In this document: positions 53,563-61,644 of the stretch, piece after piece | Layout: each line of letters begins with the position of its first letter | Position numbering within the stretch: position 1 is the stretch's first letter | NCBI RefSeq assembly: GCF_900103885.1 | Contig: NZ_FNIM01000001.1 | Span: forward strand, 664,138 to 728,137 | DNA: 64,000 bases | DNA from: Actinomyces ruminicola | Lineage (GTDB): Bacteria; Actinomycetota; Actinomycetes; Actinomycetales; Actinomycetaceae | Reading direction: 5' to 3' | Notes under the pieces: model-generated | Seen by the model: only the letters and a program-made list of their open reading frames with translations | Databases searched by the model: none | What the model was told of the DNA's origin: nothing | Program-made: the position numbers and the translations under genes

Positions 53563-54585
53563 TCACGCGGCCACGAAGGCCAATGTGCCTTCGATCGCAT
53601 CGCGAACAGACGTATCAAGCTGACCGGCGCAGTTGTACTGAGCAGCCGCCACGGTCGAACCATTGGAGAACACCCACAAACAGCCCTGGTCTTCACCCGC
53701 CTTGCCCGAGACGAAGTCAGTACGAACTGCCTCCGTCATTCCCTCCAATGTCAGTGGGTTCCTGGAACGCATTGTGTAGCCATCCAACGAGCCGCCCTGA
53801 TGGTCAACTTCTATCTGAGCCAGCGCCTCGGACACCGATTCTTGTGGCATGCTCGGAGCGACCAGCAGACGCGCTTTGACAATCTCATCGTCATCAATCA
53901 TCGCCCAACCCACCGTCCAGCGCTGGGATCCCTCGATGCCTTCGGTGTCATACCACCCCAAGGGCACCGCTAGCCTTACGCCCGAGCGCTCAAGCAGTGC
54001 CGTGCCTTCGGGTGCGACCAGAGGCGCCGCAGACGTTGGTACGGCGCTCGCCGCCTGCGCAAACGAGTCGCCTACCTCAAAGCTCGCGCCGACGCCTTCC
54101 CGCTCCTCTGAGGAGACGTCTACTCCCGTCAGGTCTACCAGCGCGTGCCTGGCGCCTGAGCTGATGCACCAAAGCGTCCCATCAGCATTCAGCGGCCAGG
54201 AGGTACGGTAGTCCTGGCGGATGACGAGTAAATCACCAATGCGTGCAGCGGTACGTACCCCGACAGGCGCATACCCCCGGGTAACCGCACGCGCCGCATC
54301 CATCGCTATATCGATAGCAGCATAGGCATCGTCCGCCTCCAGGTCGCTGGCAACCAGTAGCCGGTTCTGTTCGTCGTCGCTGTCCCACCGCGCCGTCCAG
54401 GCCCCGTCTTCAAGATCCTTGCGCGTCCAATCGGAACGGACGAGCAAAGAGAGTCCATCTACTTCCGCGCTCTCCCAGTTCTGCATGACGTTCGGCTCAT
54501 CCTTAGAACACGCAACCAGCAACGTTACAGCTCCCGCCAGGCAGGCCGCCCTCAACCCAGCACGGCGCCGAACCGCCCGTTTCAT
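53563..54585 (-). CDS. Two-domain lipoprotein, paralog of the one at 58062
   Basis: A 340-residue protein; signal MKRAVRRRAGLRAACLAGAV and lipobox LVAC. The mature region is two repeats of a similar domain: VDGLSLLVRSDWTRK (from about 42) and SGVRLAVPLGWYD (from about 205). The second also has ARLLVAPSMPQESVSEALAQ, matching ARVLLAPDTGEPGVVDALAQ in the 58062 protein. Known family unclear; a PsbP/Mog1-like fold is possible. Coupled to the upstream gene by ATGA. Confidence 0.75.
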   Translation of the reverse strand: MKRAVRRRAGLRAACLAGAVTLLVACSKDEPNVMQNWESAEVDGLSLLVRSDWTRKDLEDGAWTARWDSDDEQNRLLVASDLEADDAYAAIDIAMDAARAVTRGYAPVGVRTAARIGDLLVIRQDYRTSWPLNADGTLWCISSGARHALVDLTGVDVSSEEREGVGASFEVGDSFAQAASAVPTSAAPLVAPEGTALLERSGVRLAVPLGWYDTEGIEGSQRWTVGWAMIDDDEIVKARLLVAPSMPQESVSEALAQIEVDHQGGSLDGYTMRSRNPLTLEGMTEAVRTDFVSGKAGEDQGCLWVFSNGSTVAAAQYNCAGQLDTSVRDAIEGTLAFVAA

Positions 54586-55190
54586 GACCGCCCCTGATCG
54601 AAAGCGAGCGACTCCTCGATACCGTTGCGAAGCCCGTCGTCGAAGTAGTCTCCGTACAACGTCACGAAGGCCACCACGCCATTACTAGCCGCCAACCAGC
54701 ACGTCCCCGCTCCTGCAGCGTCGTCGCCCCATTTGAAAGTAACCCGCTCAATCGCCATATCCTCGTCCTGTTCCCAACTCACCCGGTCGAGCTCTTGATA
54801 ACCGGAAATAAGCAACTTGTTGGTGAAGGTCGCCGTGCGTCGCATGCCTTCGGCGCTCGACGTCTCACTGAGCACGCCGAGCATGAGCCGCTGCACCATA
54901 GCACCGGAAGCGTCATTCAGGTCATACGAATCCGTGTACCACCCCCAGTCATCGTGTGTCGTCGGCCCCTCAAAGGCAGTCGGGATGGCAAGTTTCAAGC
55001 CTTCGGTTAGCTCGATGCCCACCCACGCCGAAGGTTCCTCTGTCGGTGCCGCCATCGGCGTCGCAGGCTGAGGAACGTCCTCAACCGGGGTCGCGGAGTC
55101 CGCTGCCTCTGCACTCTCATCATGACTGCATGCAGACAGCACCAGAATCGCGGGCAGCACAACCCGGGTGATCGCCGCACGCCGCCTCAC
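54582..55190 (-). CDS. Lipoprotein, unknown function
   Basis: A 202-residue protein: signal MRRRAAITRVVLPAILVLSA with lipobox LSAC, an acidic/Pro linker, then a domain from GLKLAIPTAFEG to DGLRNGIEESLAF. Its conserved C-terminal helix (h..hIEeSL.F) is shared by other lipoproteins in the cluster. Both ends overlap neighbouring genes. Confidence 0.75.
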   Translation of the reverse strand: MRRRAAITRVVLPAILVLSACSHDESAEAADSATPVEDVPQPATPMAAPTEEPSAWVGIELTEGLKLAIPTAFEGPTTHDDWGWYTDSYDLNDASGAMVQRLMLGVLSETSSAEGMRRTATFTNKLLISGYQELDRVSWEQDEDMAIERVTFKWGDDAAGAGTCWLAASNGVVAFVTLYGDYFDDGLRNGIEESLAFDQGRS

Positions 55191-55840
55191 TACTGGCCCA
55201 CCTCGATCGATTCGATTACGGATGCAACGGCAGTAAGCGACGCCTCGCTAGTCGAATCACCCGCCGTATATACAGCATAGGTGTAACCGTCCTGGCCATC
55301 AAAGATAATAGCTGCGCATTCCACCTCGATCTCGGTTGTATCTTCTGCAGACCAAGGCACCTCCGCACGCTGCGTCCAGTCCAATCGATACGCCTCGTAG
55401 CTACCAGATACCTGCACCGTCGTTTGCGCAATGTCCCCTTCCGAAGCCCCCTGTAACTCAAATGTCTCGAGCTCCGTCGCTAACACTTCGCTGGCATTCT
55501 TTACACCGGGTTCATAATACTCGACGATAACCGTGTATGGCGCACGTTCGTCGGCTACATCGTAGCTCGTAACCCAGCGGCCATCATAGTCCTGTTGCGG
55601 CATTCTTACTGCCGCATCCGCAGAGACCTCTAACGTCAAGCCAGGCGCCACATCCGCCACCATTACGTCATCAGGTTCAACGTCCGCCGTCGGAGATGAT
55701 GATGACGCAACATCACTCATGCGTTCGTCCGCCCGCTCATTCCCATTTCCTGCCGAGCAGCAGGATAGCCCAAATACCAGCGACACTATTGACGCTGCCG
55801 ACATCACGGTCACAACTCTACGTCGTCCAGCCTGGTTCAC
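55190..55840 (-). CDS. Lipoprotein, unknown function
   Basis: A 216-residue protein with signal MNQAGRRRVVTVMSAASIVS and a lipobox-like LSCC, then an Asp/Ser-rich linker and a domain from GLTLEVSADAAVRM to ASLTAVASVIESIEVG. The overall plan is the same as the other small lipoproteins. ATGA overlap with the pilin-like gene upstream suggests it works with that protein. Confidence 0.75.
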   Translation of the reverse strand: MNQAGRRRVVTVMSAASIVSLVFGLSCCSAGNGNERADERMSDVASSSSPTADVEPDDVMVADVAPGLTLEVSADAAVRMPQQDYDGRWVTSYDVADERAPYTVIVEYYEPGVKNASEVLATELETFELQGASEGDIAQTTVQVSGSYEAYRLDWTQRAEVPWSAEDTTEIEVECAAIIFDGQDGYTYAVYTAGDSTSEASLTAVASVIESIEVGQ

Positions 55841-57273
55841 GGAAGATCACTCTCCTTGTAAGCACGAGTCCCATCACTGCCTGGCTCACCTAGAACCTCA
55901 ACGCTCTTGGTCTCAGTGCTAGTTGTCTGCTCGGTTTCCTCATACTTTAGCACCCACGCATCGATACCTCCACTGTCTGTGATAGTTGTTCCCTCCGTGA
56001 TTATACGTGTAACTTTACCCTGTTCATACAGAAGGTTCTCGAATGCGTCATCGGAAGGCGTGCTTGGATTCAAGACGGACTCCGACACAAGCAGAGCTCC
56101 ATTGGTCAGCGAAGAACTCACATACTCCTCGGCGATCTTACGATCAGCGTCGCTCAACGACGCAACATCAAGCGTCGTAGTGACGGTCGATGTGACCGTT
56201 TCCTTTCCGCTAGCACTCGCAGTTATACCGTTCTTGTCTCCGTTCTTCGCCGCGCCTTTAGCGCTAGCCGACTGACTCCCCTCAGCTACGCTCGTGAACG
56301 TGATAGCTTTGAGCCTCCCATTTTCGTCATAGGTCACTTTATATTTTCCGGCGTAACTAGCGGAACCATTTTTCTCAAGCCCAAACACCTCGCTAGTCTG
56401 CGCACCCCCGCGACTTAGTTCGCCTTTATAGCTGAATTGATGCGACGTCTCCCTTCGATCATCGCCTTCACCATCACCGTCTTTGACTACCTTGTCAGTG
56501 AAAGTGTATCCGATTTCTCCGGATATCCCCACACTCCGGCCGTTCGAGATTCCTGCCCCCGCCTCGACGGTGAGCTTCGCACTCTTCGAATTGGAAACAG
56601 AGTCTGGCTCCTCGTCAATTTCCCTTCCGTGGTTTCCGATCCGCCCAAAGCCGTTTTTGTTCAACTGGTCTTGAATTGCATCTTCATTCGCTTCATCAAA
56701 GTCCTCACAAGACCGTTCGTCATCACCACCGCAGTTCCACGTCTTTTCTTCGGTCTGGCTTAAGCCAATGGCGCCGCTCGCTTCAAGTTCCGCACCGAAG
56801 GGGTTTGGATCTTTGTTCTCGCTGCCCTTGTCTCCCTTGTCCGTCTTGACAGAGTATTCGACGTCAATTCCTTGCGAGGTTCGCACCGCCCTCGTCCCAG
56901 ATCCGTCGTAATTCTCGGTTTGGGTTGCCGTTACGCCATCTGTGCCAGAGACAGTCAGGTCCCCCGGACCTACCTTCCCTCCTACGCCGGCACTGGTGGA
57001 TTGAGATCTCTCATTGGACGTTTTAGAGACTTCTGACGGATCAACTTCGTACTGGTTATTAGTCGCTGTTGCGGGTTCACATGCGTATCCTTCTCCGCCG
57101 GTGATCTTATCGATAGCGGAGCCGACCTCGCATGCGATCCTGTCTCCAATTGGAGTCGCAGCCACAATGAGCGCCAGTACCAGGATCGCGGCGGCGATGA
57201 TGACACCGGCGTACTCGGCAGCGGTCGCCCCTACTTCTGCGCTCTGCCTGATCCTTTGACGCAATGCGGTCAT
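55837..57273 (-). CDS. Pilin-like (Flp/TadE-type) protein with large exported passenger
   Basis: A 478-residue protein. The N-terminus has a prepilin-like site GATAAEYAGVIIAAAILVLA: cleavage after Gly would leave Glu at +5 and Tyr at +6, as in Flp pilins, followed by one hydrophobic helix. About 430 polar residues follow, rich in Ser/Thr/Asp/Gly, with Cys pairs near 68 and 79. Flp pilins are normally 50-70 residues, so this looks like a minor tip pilin or adhesin. ATG follows GAGGAAGCACC. Its promoter carries the 28-bp motif also present upstream of the Flp pilin gene. Confidence 0.72.
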   Translation of the reverse strand: MTALRQRIRQSAEVGATAAEYAGVIIAAAILVLALIVAATPIGDRIACEVGSAIDKITGGEGYACEPATATNNQYEVDPSEVSKTSNERSQSTSAGVGGKVGPGDLTVSGTDGVTATQTENYDGSGTRAVRTSQGIDVEYSVKTDKGDKGSENKDPNPFGAELEASGAIGLSQTEEKTWNCGGDDERSCEDFDEANEDAIQDQLNKNGFGRIGNHGREIDEEPDSVSNSKSAKLTVEAGAGISNGRSVGISGEIGYTFTDKVVKDGDGEGDDRRETSHQFSYKGELSRGGAQTSEVFGLEKNGSASYAGKYKVTYDENGRLKAITFTSVAEGSQSASAKGAAKNGDKNGITASASGKETVTSTVTTTLDVASLSDADRKIAEEYVSSSLTNGALLVSESVLNPSTPSDDAFENLLYEQGKVTRIITEGTTITDSGGIDAWVLKYEETEQTTSTETKSVEVLGEPGSDGTRAYKESDLP

Positions 57274-57312
57274 GGTGCTTCCTCACATGGGTATTCCATA
57301 CAACTAGCGGGT

Positions 57313-57318
57313 AGCCTA
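57313..57318 (-). promoter_or_regulatory. Candidate -10 box for the pilin-like gene
   Basis: TAGGCT on the minus strand, 22 nt downstream of the conserved 28-bp motif, 40 bp before the ATG. No good -35 is visible, as expected for an activator-dependent promoter. Confidence 0.45.
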
Positions 57319-57340
57319 CGTTTGGCTATTGCTTCGCACC

Positions 57341-57368
57341 TAGGGGCGAACGCCCCAAACCTCGCCCC
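57341..57368 (-). promoter_or_regulatory. Candidate operator, copy 1
   Basis: A 28-bp site sharing 23 bases with 63644-63671; core TAGGGGCG(A/T)ACGCCC is near-palindromic. It lies 68 bp before the pilin-like gene and 4 bp after the stop of the gene at 57373. Confidence 0.65.
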
Positions 57369-57372
57369 CTGG

Positions 57373-58086
57373 CTACCCCTGTGAGCTCTCAGCGCTGTCC
57401 ATCGCCGTTGCGCTGCACAGCGCCGCGTAGGCATACGTCTTCTCGAGCGTGTTCCTTGGCCCGTACGCCACCACCGTGTACGCCCGGCCGCCCTCCGCAA
57501 CGCAGAGCAGCGCGAGGGCATCCACCGGCGTCTCCTGCGACCAGCCCGGCGGCACGGTGCGCTGGCTCCAGGTCAGCTGCACGCATTGGGCGAAGCCCTC
57601 CCACTCGAGCTTTCGGGGCTCGGAGGGGGTGATGAGCGCAGCTATCAGGCGCTGCCGCTCGGCATTCGCCGCGATCATGGCGGCTGACTGCTCGTCCGCG
57701 GCGTATGAGTTCGGCCCCTCGACGACCAGGTATCCCCAGTCGTCACCGTCGGCCCATACGTAGGTGACCTGAGTTCGGCCTTCTCCGACTCGCTCGGGAG
57801 TCAGTGCCTGCACGTCCCCGGGCAGCGTCAGCTGTATGCCGGTCACGGGCTGAACCGCCTGACCGGTGACCGCTAGGGGAGCTGCCTTGACATCCGGCGC
57901 GTCTGCGGAGCCTGCGTCGCTGTCCCGCGTGGTTCGGCCTTCCGCCCCGCCTGCGTCTTCTGACGGCTCATTGGGCGAGCAGGCGGCGAGCATTCCCGCC
58001 GCCGCGACGGCGGAGGAGCCGGCAATGAGCCCCAGCAGACGGCGGCGCGGCGTGCCTACGGCTATTGGTCGGGGGCTGTAAGCCAT
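57373..58086 (-). CDS. Lipoprotein, unknown function
   Basis: A 237-residue protein. ATG 58086 (MAYSPRPIAVGTPRRRLLGL) lies within the end of the preceding gene; longer frames are not lipoprotein-like. Lipobox LAAC after a Tat-like RRR. The domain runs from GIQLTLPGDVQALTPE to LEKTYAYAALCSATAMDSAE. Last gene of the 63.2-57.4 kb group. Confidence 0.75.
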   Translation of the reverse strand: MAYSPRPIAVGTPRRRLLGLIAGSSAVAAAGMLAACSPNEPSEDAGGAEGRTTRDSDAGSADAPDVKAAPLAVTGQAVQPVTGIQLTLPGDVQALTPERVGEGRTQVTYVWADGDDWGYLVVEGPNSYAADEQSAAMIAANAERQRLIAALITPSEPRKLEWEGFAQCVQLTWSQRTVPPGWSQETPVDALALLCVAEGGRAYTVVAYGPRNTLEKTYAYAALCSATAMDSAESSQG

Positions 58087-59081
58087 ATGCTCCGCTCCAT
58101 CCTTGAGACAATGCCCTGGTCGGCGGGTCCGGAGAAGGACAGTTGAATTGCGCTGACGGTTCCCGCGATGCCCAGCACCCACAGAGCTCCCTGCGCGGCT
58201 CTGCCGTTCCCATAGGCGAAGTAGACCCGAATGCCGGAAGCGTTCTCCTGTCCGTCGAGCTCCAGCTCCACGGGCTCCGACAGCCGTACGTACCGGGACA
58301 GGGCGCCGGCGACGGCGTCGGACTCGATTTGGGCGAGCGCGTCCACCACACCTGGTTCCCCGGTGTCGGGCGCGAGCAGTACCCTCGCCCGCGCGGCGCC
58401 GTCCATGTCTGCGTCTGCCCAGCTGTCGGTCCAGCGTTCGGACTTCGTGGGAGCGCCGGTGACCGCCCAGGTGCCCGGCACGGCGAAGCTGGTGGTACCC
58501 CGCCCGACCCTGGTCCAGCCGGAATCGACGGCAGGCAGGTCAGAGGACTGCAATGAGAGCTCCGCGTCTACGACGTCGCGATAGCTCTCATCGAGATTCT
58601 CCGCCATCAGGACGACGGCGATCGCCGACTTCTCATTCGTCAGCAGCCAGATTCGCCCGCTGGTCGCACCGGTGAACGTGGTGGTGAAGTCCTCGTACAG
58701 GAGCTGCCCGCCGGAGCGCTCGGCCGCCGCCTGCTGGCTGGTCACCCGGAATCCGGGCAGGCTGCTGCGCAAGGCGTCCTCGGTCTCGGCCAGCATGCCC
58801 TGGAGGTCGAGCCCTGCGGAGGGGCTGCCGACAGCAAGTACATGTGAGGGCGAAGCCGCCTCCTGCCACATGTCGGAGAACAGGCCGATGCCCCCGGGGG
58901 CCGCCATGTGCTGCCAGTCGCTGCGCACCGGTACATAGGCCCCTGAGACAACGGCGCGATCCCAGCCCGCAGGCATGACCGAGGAACCGGAGCAGGCGGT
59001 CATGCCAATCAGCGGTACGACACCGAATAGCCCGACGGCGCGGCGACGGCTGATCCCTGCGCGATGCGGGCTGCCGCTCAT
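58062..59081 (-). CDS. Two-domain lipoprotein, paralog of the one at 53563
   Basis: A 339-residue protein with signal SRRRAVGLFGVVPLIGMTAC (Tat-like, lipobox MTAC). Two similar halves: GAYVPVRSDWQHM near 47 and RGTTSFAVPGTWAVTG near 197. The second half contains ARVLLAPDTGEPGVVDALAQ and ends GIVSRMERSIWLTAP. Same length and plan as the 53563 protein, so it is probably an old duplicate. Overlaps both neighbours. Confidence 0.75.
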   Translation of the reverse strand: MSGSPHRAGISRRRAVGLFGVVPLIGMTACSGSSVMPAGWDRAVVSGAYVPVRSDWQHMAAPGGIGLFSDMWQEAASPSHVLAVGSPSAGLDLQGMLAETEDALRSSLPGFRVTSQQAAAERSGGQLLYEDFTTTFTGATSGRIWLLTNEKSAIAVVLMAENLDESYRDVVDAELSLQSSDLPAVDSGWTRVGRGTTSFAVPGTWAVTGAPTKSERWTDSWADADMDGAARARVLLAPDTGEPGVVDALAQIESDAVAGALSRYVRLSEPVELELDGQENASGIRVYFAYGNGRAAQGALWVLGIAGTVSAIQLSFSGPADQGIVSRMERSIWLTAPDQ

Positions 59082-59773
59082 GTTCCGCCTCCCGTCAGTG
59101 AGGCCTCGATCGCCGTGCGGATCGAGTCGTCGTCGTCCAGCAGCACGACGACGACGTAGCCCTCCTCGGCAGGCACGATCCAGGCGGTTCCACTCGTATG
59201 GACCTCGCCTCGCTCATAAGCGAAGGCAATCCGCGCGACCGTCTCCGCCATAGGAGCTGGCGCAGCGGAAGACGACGGTGTCGGCTCGGCTGCGTCATCC
59301 GGCACAGCAGCCGTCTCCTGCGTGCTCGTCGGCGTCGGTACCTGTGGGGCGTCGGAGTGGGCGGGCGTGGGGAAGCTGAAGGCACCGGTCAGGCGATAGC
59401 CGGTGATGCTGGACGACAGCAGTGCCGACGCCGCCTGGTATGCCTGCTCGCCGCTGGCGGTGCGCAGCACGTCGCTGATGGCCAGCACCGGCGCGGCGTC
59501 TCCGTCGGGGTCGGTCATGTGGAGCGACCAGGGATCGTCGTCCGTGCCGTTGCCCGCCGTCGCCACCGTATGCGGGTGGGATACCCACGTGCTGGGAACT
59601 TGCAGGGTGATGCCGTTCGCGTCAGCGGTCTTGGTCTGCACCGTCGCGGCCGGGATGGGAGTCGTGGCCGGCAGCGCGGATCCGCCCGCGGAGCATGCGC
59701 CCAGAGCCGCCAGCAGCGCCCCGAGGCAGGCGAGCCGCGCCAAGCGCCGTTGCCTTGCAGCACACGCCTTCAT
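59078..59773 (-). CDS. Lipoprotein, unknown function
   Basis: A 231-residue protein: signal QRRLARLACLGALLAALGAC (lipobox LGAC), a domain starting GITLQVPSTWVSHP, a Pro/Thr/Ser insertion around 145-175 and an end DDDSIRTAIEASLTG. Same pattern as the other small lipoproteins. ATGA overlaps at both ends. Confidence 0.75.
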   Translation of the reverse strand: MKACAARQRRLARLACLGALLAALGACSAGGSALPATTPIPAATVQTKTADANGITLQVPSTWVSHPHTVATAGNGTDDDPWSLHMTDPDGDAAPVLAISDVLRTASGEQAYQAASALLSSSITGYRLTGAFSFPTPAHSDAPQVPTPTSTQETAAVPDDAAEPTPSSSAAPAPMAETVARIAFAYERGEVHTSGTAWIVPAEEGYVVVVLLDDDDSIRTAIEASLTGGGT

Positions 59774-60906
59774 TTGTCCTCCTCGGCTTTGAGCTCGCGG
59801 CGGCCGAGTGCGTCGGGCTCGCCGAGAGTCTCGGTGCTGGTGACCGCCAGGCCGGCGCCGACGTGCTCAGGATCGTCGCGGAGCACCTGAGGGGTGATTC
59901 CCGGGAATCCGTCGCCGGTGGAGAGGGTTTCGCGCGTGACCTGGCCGGTTGCGTGGACTAGGCGGAGCAGGACGTCGTCGTCTGGGCCGACGGCGGCGGT
60001 GGGTTCCCACAGATCGTCTGACAGTGCCGGGCCGTCCACGGTGAATGCGGATACCCACTGGTCCAGCGCCTCCCGACTGGAGTCGGTGACCGGAATACGT
60101 ATTGTGGTCCATATCACCTGGTTGTCGGCCCCCGTGGTCGCGCCGATTATCTTCACGGAGTGGAGCAGGCCGCCCCGCAGGCGCTCGACGCTTACCAGGG
60201 CAACGGTCTCCGGGGACGCCTGCCACGCCCACGTCTCGGTTGTGGCGCCGTCGCGCAGGCGTTGAGAGTGGCGGTACAGGATTGCCGAGCTGCCGGAACC
60301 GCCTTGCCGCAGGGGGCTGTTGGCCAGCGTCAGGTCGAGCGTGCTGGTCTCGGACTCGATCCCGACGAAGGGGTCGAGCCCGAGCAGTGAGAGCCGATCG
60401 GCTCCCTGCGTGTGCTCTGCCGTGGAGTCGCTCTGAAGCCCCTCCCAGGTGTCGCAGGGCCCGGTGACGGAAGTGCCGCAGGCCATATCCTCCAGCGGGA
60501 TGAGCACCGTAGTGTCCGTCAACCCGGCCTGCTCTACACCGGTGAGCGGCGTCCACAACTGCTCGAGCGACGCCGCCGAGCCGGCCGTGAGCGCGGGTGC
60601 CTTTCCCACTGCGGTCTTGTGGCGGCCGGGAGGTACCGCATCGAGTCCTGCCCCCGTGGCAACGGCGCGTTCGTCGGACGCGGCGGGCAGTGCGCCGGTG
60701 CCGAAGTAGGTGGGGCTGGCGCCGCCGGATGGGGTGGTTGTGCACGAGTCCGGGTCAAGAGCGCAGAGTCCACGCCGGAAGGTTCCGGTCAGGGCGAGCA
60801 CGGCGACGAGCGCGATCATGACAATGACCGCGATCATGCCCCGGTACCCGCGCAGGCCTCGCTCCGCGCGGTGGCGCCGGGGACGCCTTGGGAGAAGGCG
60901 CTTCAT
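59770..60906 (-). CDS. Membrane-anchored exported protein of the pilus locus
   Basis: A 378-residue protein. A basic N-terminus (RRPRRHRAERGLRGYRG) precedes one membrane span (MIAVIVMIALVAVLALTG, about 24-41), then a 335-residue exported region. It has two Cys pairs (CALDPDSC near 48-55, CGTSVTGPC near 144-152) that could form disulfides. No family name. Its place between the TadG-like gene (5 bp upstream) and lipoproteins (ATGA) suggests a surface-complex role. Confidence 0.65.
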   Translation of the reverse strand: MKRLLPRRPRRHRAERGLRGYRGMIAVIVMIALVAVLALTGTFRRGLCALDPDSCTTTPSGGASPTYFGTGALPAASDERAVATGAGLDAVPPGRHKTAVGKAPALTAGSAASLEQLWTPLTGVEQAGLTDTTVLIPLEDMACGTSVTGPCDTWEGLQSDSTAEHTQGADRLSLLGLDPFVGIESETSTLDLTLANSPLRQGGSGSSAILYRHSQRLRDGATTETWAWQASPETVALVSVERLRGGLLHSVKIIGATTGADNQVIWTTIRIPVTDSSREALDQWVSAFTVDGPALSDDLWEPTAAVGPDDDVLLRLVHATGQVTRETLSTGDGFPGITPQVLRDDPEHVGAGLAVTSTETLGEPDALGRRELKAEEDK

Positions 60907-60911
60907 CTGGA

Positions 60912-61625
60912 TCAGACGAGTCTGGTTTTGACTGTGGCCGAGTCGGGCAGCCCGTCCGTGAGATCGAACGACTCCTCCTCGGCGTCCTCTTCACCTTCGG
61001 AGCCGGTGCCCTCCTCCTTCTGAGTGGATGTGTCCTGTCCGAAGCCGACCCCCGGGGCCGTGTAGCACGAGCCGTTCACCGATACGCCGAGCAGGCCCCG
61101 GGACACGCACACGCCTTGCTCAAAGGTCATCTTGGCCGTGGCCGTGGACGTCGATTGCAGGCCCGTTTCGGCGATCTCGTCGTCCATCCGCACGGAGACC
61201 TGGAATCGCAGTCCCGAGAGCTGGCTGTAGGACGTCAGCGTCGCGTCGTTACTGCTCGCGTACCGCGTGGCCTGTGTGGAGGCGCCCGAGCAGTACGAGA
61301 AGACCGGCTTGCCGAAGTAGCTCCAGAACGTCTCGGCGTCTGTGGCCTCCAGGGCGTCCTCATACACATCCTCGAGCCGGTCAGCACAGTAGCCGGCCGC
61401 CGCCAGCGCCGCCGCGTCGGACGCCGTGTTGGCGTTCCGGCGATCCGCAATCGCGTCACCCAATGGAATGATGATGATCATTCCGACCGTCAGCAGCGCA
61501 ACGAGCACACTGACCAGGAAGATATTGACCGCTCCGCGCTCTCCATCACGAAGCCGACTGTCTAAGCGCCGTAGCCGACGAGAACCGATACTGTGGACAG
61601 CGAACACGGAATATACATCCTTCAT
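60912..61625 (-). CDS. TadG/TadE-like pilus assembly protein
   Basis: A 237-residue protein from ATG 61625; a GTG ten codons upstream overlapping the OmpA gene is also possible, and neither has a good ribosome site. The segment DGERGAVNIFLVSVLVALLT then DRRNANTASDAAALAAAGYC is the hallmark of TadG-like/pseudopilin proteins: one span followed by a helix with NAADAAALA-type sequence. An exported domain with Cys and a Glu-rich tail follows. Confidence 0.75.
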   Translation of the reverse strand: MKDVYSVFAVHSIGSRRLRRLDSRLRDGERGAVNIFLVSVLVALLTVGMIIIIPLGDAIADRRNANTASDAAALAAAGYCADRLEDVYEDALEATDAETFWSYFGKPVFSYCSGASTQATRYASSNDATLTSYSQLSGLRFQVSVRMDDEIAETGLQSTSTATAKMTFEQGVCVSRGLLGVSVNGSCYTAPGVGFGQDTSTQKEEGTGSEGEEDAEEESFDLTDGLPDSATVKTRLV

Positions 61626-61644
61626 ATAGAGAACAAACCAGAGA

